Source: Carallia brachiata
Lineage: Eukaryota; Streptophyta; Magnoliopsida; Malpighiales; Rhizophoraceae
NCBI GenBank assembly: GCA_021464245.1
Contig: JADCRB010000001.1
Span: 2,896,829 to 2,960,828, forward strand
DNA length: 64,000 nucleotides
Reading direction: 5' to 3'
The position numbers were made by a program, and so were the translations under genes. Shown piece after piece: positions 59,380 through 64,000 of the stretch (position 1 is its first letter; every line of letters begins with the position of its first letter). Below the pieces are notes generated by a model. The model saw only the letters and a program-made list of their open reading frames with translations. It had not been told where the DNA came from and made no database searches.

Positions 59380-59700
59380 GATATGTGCTGTGTTGTTTGT
59401 GTATTTAATTGCGTATGTTTGTAGGTTAGGTTTCAAGAAAATCGTTGTCAAACATATCCGGTCGATTTTCATCATAGGTCCATCAGAGTGCGGTGTGTGC
59501 TGTGATATGCAGTTTTATCTGGACAAAGTAGACCTGTTTGAAACCTCAATTTTTGACAAGACTAACTTCGTTTCGATTTCTGCCCCTATACGGGAGTTTC
59601 ATCTAATCAGGCCTTATGCCTTGTTAGTCAATGGTATGTTTGACCATGTCATATGTATGCTACTTTAGTAATGTTGTTCTCCTTCCATGTGCAGGTCCCT
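59380..59700 (+). repeat. R-family repeat tail
   Basis: 'gtttgaaacctcaatttttgac', '...ttagtcaatggtatgtttgacc' resemble 5185-5240 and 49905-49935. It lies directly before segment A', as the 5.2-6.1 kb copy lies before the LINE. Confidence 0.4.
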
Positions 59701-59759
59701 TCAACGTTCTCCTGTCTGAGCTATGTATAGAATCAAATTTAAGTAATGCAATACTTCCC

Positions 59760-60060
59760 TTTGGTCACAAAAAAAAAAAAGTTGTGGGATTATGGATTCA
59801 AACCCCCCCCCCCCCCAAAATCTACTCTACGTCATTGCCACTTGACCAATCTTAGGTTCAGTTTTTCCGCTTTTTTTTTTAATACTCGAGAACTTCATCA
59901 TATAGGTGGCCGGTGGTTGTAATAATTCCCTATATGTTCAATATAAAAAATGTTTAATTTTTCCCAGGTAAACAACTTACAAAATATTTGACAAATTATG
60001 CACTTCAAGTCCTTCATTTTTTTTCCTGATATCAAACAAAACTTATGTCTATATAATTGT
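59760..60060 (+). repeat. Segment A', left part (paralogous to 13047-13370)
   Basis: It shares the SINE-like element (B-box-like 'ggattcaaacccc'), 'aacttcatcatataggtggc' and 'aaacaacttacaaaatattt'. A run of C at 59805-59818 is specific to this copy. Confidence 0.75.
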
Positions 60061-60326
60061 CTTACTATTTACTTCCGACTCTAGTATTTTATGTTTGTGT
60101 GAAACTGGGTTTACCGTTTTAGGAAAAGGCCATTTAAAATGAGGAAATTGAGACATATGCATTTCAAACCAATCGAAAAACAAAATGTGAACTTTATGTT
60201 GAAGCACAAAATCATAATATTCCTTTTGGATTTCATGTCTATCTTCCATAAAGTTCTGGAAAAACTATTTTCATTTTTGAAGATTATAATCTGCATAAAA
60301 ATCTTTTTGCAGAGTGGTTTTATCGA

Positions 60327-61504
60327 TTACAAATTCTTTTCTAAGACATTTATGACATTTTCAGTGACAGATGAAACTGTTAGAGAAGTTGGTTCTAAAG
60401 GTGGACTTTCTGGTTTATCTATTGGCTGATATACAAGATATGTTATTGGATTTTGATAGTTTACATATTGTATAGACATATTAGGTATCTCTGATGTAGA
60501 GTGCCTAGGTTTTATAAAAGGAAGTTTTATGTCTGAAGGTATATTTATGACTGAAGGAAGTTTAGAGACTGTTCCTAAGTCAATAGTATTGGTTAATGCT
60601 TTATCAGAAAATCTAGAACTCATAGATCTAAGTATTCTGTCAAACATCAGCTTGACCTTACCGTCAGCATATTTGGTGATTTTAGTAAGATTTGGATTTG
60701 GTTCAGGAAGTTTTGGTGATTCTGGTTTAGAAATTCCTTCGAGGATCCATTACTCTAGTAGAGAAATATCTTTCTATTGTATGGTTTTAGGAATTTTAAT
60801 GTTGGATTTAGATAAATTTGTTTGTAACAAAAGTGTTTCACCCTTTTTAGAGTGGAACTTGTGTTTAGTTGTGGTGAATGCGGTGGTCATGAGTTTATAA
60901 TGGATACGAAAAACCAATGCAACTGGAATTGATCCTTTAAGCATTTTATAATTATGAGTTTTAATTTGCAAAACCACACTTTTTAAAACATTTTTGTCAT
61001 TAAGAGAAATGGTCAAATTTGGATAACAATCAAAATAGATTGGACTTGAGTTTAGGGTTGACTCAACAGTTCTAAAAAGAGAATCCTGGAATTCTATGTG
61101 CCTAGTATCTGTAAGGATTACAAGGATAAAGGTATCAAAACCTTCACGTGTCAAAGGTTTAAATCTAACTTGGATAAGTCCAATATGAAGATATTTAAAA
61201 TTTTTGGATTTACGAGTTTGGATAGATTTATTGTTAAAAGATGAATAGTTTCAAATGGTTCAGAAAGGGAGATATCTCTTTCTTCCGTTTTAACATGAAG
61301 ATCATATTTAAATAAGAGTTTAGAAAATGGAAGTTTAGAGATCTAATATATCTCACTTGATTTTTTCCGTGGAATTTCCCAATTATCTATATTTTAAAAA
61401 TCTTCAGATGTTATTTCTTCATTACTTACTATCCTACGGATCTCAGAGATTTCTGAGGTAGAAGAGTTTGAGAGAGAAGTTGATCTACAGAAATTAAAAT
61501 CCAT
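60327..61504 (-). pseudogene. Pararetroviral movement-protein-like frame, broken
   Basis: An ATG at 61504 opens a frame interrupted near 61370 and 61210, with the best preserved core at 61154-60774 (contains YFDCYPNLTISLNDKN) and a C-terminal portion at 60647-60327. The core resembles caulimovirid movement proteins, which enlarge plasmodesmata for cell-to-cell passage. The call rests on pattern memory and on its place next to the RT. Confidence 0.55.
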
Positions 61505-62099
61505 ATTTTAAAATAATTTAAAGTTGCAAATATAATAGACTTCTCCAGTTATGACCTGCGAAAATTTGGTTTTTCCAAAAAAAGTTTTTGAACTATAATC
61601 AAGGTGTTTTCATAAAAATCCGTCATCAATTACTATAATATTTTGAAAAGCTGGTTTTAGAAAATACTCAGTCCTTTTAGAAACGATCTAAGCATATGTA
61701 TATTGAAAAACATTTTGAGATAGACTTTTAGAGGAATTCTGGGGATTGAGAGAGGCTCTCAACCCATTGTTTTTGGGCTTCTTTTTCTTTTCTCTATTCC
61801 TCCTCTTCCTCTTCAACAATATCAATTCAGGAATTAATAGGTTTAGCAGAGGTTATGGCTGAGGCCATAAGTTTTTGTGGTTAAGAAGAGTCTAGGTTTT
61901 GGATTTCTAAAAGAGAAACAAGTTTAGGTTTTAAGGGACTTTGCATTGTCTTATTAGAGACTTGGGTTTTACATTTGTCTTTGAATTTATTTTTCTTGGT
62001 CATGATGTATAATACATGTTTTGGAGAAATTCTCTGGTCAAAAAGTCTGGAATAGAGTTGTTTTCTTCCTTGATATATTCAATATCAAAATCAAATATA

Positions 62100-63576
62100 C
62101 AAAGTATAGCCTGCCATCTTACAAAAATTTGTTTAGAAGAAATGTTTTGAATATCCTTTTGTAAAACTTCTTTTGCAGATTTACAATCAATTCAAAGTAA
62201 AAACTTTTGATTAAGTAAATCACTTTAAAATTTGTAATGCACAAAACAATGCTTAAAATTTCTTGTTTAATAGTGGAATAATTTTGTTGGGTTTGATTCC
62301 AATGTCTAGAAGTGTGTTGTACTATGCATTCCCGGCCATCTGAAACTTGTTTAAAATTTCTCCGTATCTAAGTTCAGATGCATTAGTCTCAACAATTTTA
62401 GGAGCCAAAAGATCAGCAATATGGAGACATGGGATCTCTGAAACTTGTTGTTTAATTTGCTCTGAAATTACTTGTTTAATTTTCCAGATGACAGTAGTAT
62501 GTTCATCTGTCCAAAGAGTAGGATTTTTCTTGAGTCTATCATAGCGGCGCTTAGCAAGATGATTAAGATTAGGACAGAAATCTAGAATATAGTTTAGAGT
62601 GTCTAAAAATCGCTAAAGTTGAATTTTATCAAGGATTTTATCTAAAAATTTATCTGCAAAAGCGAGGCATCTTTTTATAGGAGTAATCATTCCTTGGGAA
62701 ATATAATGTCCTAAGAAACAAATACGGGTTTGGAAAAAAGACATCTTGATTTTAGAGACAATAACACCATTTTTCTTAGCGATAAAGAAAAATGTTTTAA
62801 GTGTTTAAAATGCTGATCAATGGAATGAGAAAAGACCAATACATCATCAATGTAGACAATGATAAATTGTGAATAGTCAGAGAAAATATCATTCATAATT
62901 CTCTAAAATTCACTTGGTGCATTTTTCAAACCAAATGACATCACATTCTATTCATACTGTCCAAAGGGACAGTAAATGCAGTTTTATACCTGTTTTTTGG
63001 ATGAATTTGAATTTGCCAAAAGCCAGATTTCATATCGAATTTAGAAAATATGAATACGGAAGGCAATTTATTTAATAAATCATATTTATTAGATATTGAA
63101 TACCTAATCCATTTAAGAGCTTTATTCAAAGGTTTATAGTTGATTACAAGTCTAGGTATTCCTCGTTCTATTTCTGAATTTTTATTAACATAGAATGCTG
63201 CACAAGGCTAAGGGGACCTGGATTTCCAAATTAATCCTTTTGAGATTAAGTTAGAAATTTCTTGTTTACAACACTGTTCTAATTCAGCATTCATTTGGAT
63301 TGGCCTAATTTTTGTGGGGATTTGTTTTTCATCAAAATCTTTTTCATATGGCAAATCTACCATATGTTGTTTCCTTTCCTAAAAAGTTTTTGGTAATTCT
63401 GCACAAATTTCTTTTTTAAAAAGGTTTTGTAAATCAGAAATTTTCTTTTTTATATAATCAATTGAAAGTTGATTTTCAATTTGTTTTAAAGAAGCATCTT
63501 GTTTTAAATAAAAAATCTGTGTTTCCTTGGATTTAATCAGAACATTGATCTCATTATCATAAATGGCATAAAGCAA
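62100..63576 (-). pseudogene. Pararetroviral reverse transcriptase / RNase H, broken
   Basis: The RT palm begins in the piece 63129-62941 (KFDMKSGFWQIQ, catalytic Asp near 63035). After frame breaks it continues in 62896-62711, where the catalytic YIDD is intact (62854-62843). In the RNase H region an expected catalytic Asp reads Asn (ETNAS, 62400-62386). In-frame stops occur throughout. In its family this enzyme copies pregenomic RNA into DNA; this relic cannot. Confidence 0.75.
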
Positions 63577-64000
63577 GCCATAAATAAAACTTTATTGAGA
63601 AGAAGAACAAATCAAATTGAAGGTTCTGCGGCCAACATCTTATTCGTTGGGTTTCACTTGTTCACAGGTTTTTGATTTGAGGGGATTTTTATTTTGACTT
63701 TTTTTTTTTTAAATGAGTGTAATTTACTCATAATCTTACACTATACAATAAGTGGGGTCTACTTAAATAAAAAAAATTAAACATAATATTTGAATGATAG
63801 TAGATTATAAATTAATTTTACTCACTAAAAAAAAGAGTAAAATTTAAAAACACCTTAATTTGATTATTAATGGCCTCCATTGACGGTACAAAAATGGGAG
63901 ACAGACGGATGGGAGGTTACTTTTATATATTGAAAACCCACATTTCTACAACATTTTTTCCTCAGTATTAACTATTAAGTTGAAATTTTGAAATATCCTC
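63570..64000 (+). repeat. Segment A', right part (paralogous to 16305-16555)
   Basis: It matches 'aataaaactttattgagaag' onward, interrupted by the MITE at 63681-63857, and resumes at 'ttgattattaa' to the window end. Confidence 0.75.
63681..63857. mobile_element. 177-bp MITE, same family as 52851-53016
   Basis: It is flanked by ATTTGA on both sides (63675-63680 and 63858-63863). The paralogous site at about 16425 has no insert. In reverse complement it reads 'aaggtgtttttaaattttac' and ends 'gtcaaaataaaaatcccc', matching the other copy along its length. Confidence 0.7.

Larger units (their letters stand above)
60100..63576 (-). mobile_element. Endogenous pararetrovirus (Caulimoviridae-like) relic
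   Basis: On the minus strand the order is a protease/RT-linker-like piece, reverse transcriptase and RNase H (63576-62100), a poorly readable spacer (62100-61505), then a movement-protein-like frame (61504-60327). The RT-before-movement order fits integration of a circular genome opened at a different point from the usual map. Many stops and frameshifts show an old, inactive insertion. It separates the two parts of segment A'. Coat protein is not seen. Genus not assigned. Confidence 0.72.

Overview
The window is nuclear DNA of a dicot plant, probably woody. Genes are split by short GT-AG introns, intergenic DNA is very A/T-rich and packed with transposon remains, and the recognisable proteins are plant families: heavy-metal-associated isoprenylated plant proteins (HIPP), a DYW-type pentatricopeptide (PPR) RNA-editing factor, a TPK potassium channel relic, a plant L1-type LINE with RNase H, and an endogenous pararetrovirus relic. 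I cannot name the species.

The organising theme is duplication. A three-exon HIPP gene of the PYRICULARIA ORYZAE RESISTANCE 21-like type occurs three times on the + strand (about 1.8-2.7, 23.8-25.1 and 53.3-56.0 kb). Each copy carries paralogous flanks, including a conserved CACGTGTC box. Blocks 2 and 3 share a longer upstream flank (19.3-21.5 and 46.7-49.0 kb). A second repeated segment appears at 13.05-13.37 plus 16.31-16.55 kb and again at 59.76-60.06 plus 63.57-64.0 kb. The 3' end of the PPR gene, with 1.2-1.3 kb of downstream DNA, is also duplicated (38.4-40.0 kb, copied at 3.24-4.95 kb).

Layout: 0-3.2 kb HIPP copy 1; 3.2-5.0 kb duplicated DYW fragment and a DUF4228-like fragment; 5.3-5.9 kb TIR element; 6.4-12.4 kb degenerate LINE (- strand); 12.4-19.3 kb repeats without genes; 19.3-25.3 kb HIPP block 2; 25.3-30.9 kb repeats; 30.96-31.99 kb small LTR element with a 5-bp target duplication; 32.1-33.1 kb TPK channel pseudogene; 34.4-34.6 kb small membrane-protein pseudogene; 36.3-38.8 kb intact CRR22-like PPR gene; 42.3-46.5 kb a second, two-HMA type of HIPP gene (- strand) split and broken; 46.7-56.2 kb HIPP block 3 with several insertions; 56.2-60 kb LTR and other repeat remains; 60.1-63.6 kb endogenous pararetrovirus relic (- strand).

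The genes likely to work are the CRR22-like editing factor and the three HIPP genes. The most striking observation is in the HIPP family. Copies 1 and 3 have lost four bases near the 3' end relative to copy 2. This removes the ancestral C-terminal CIIM prenylation box, yet the new early stop falls exactly three codons after an existing cysteine, creating CRIM and CGIL ends. No CRISPR, tRNA or rRNA gene was seen.
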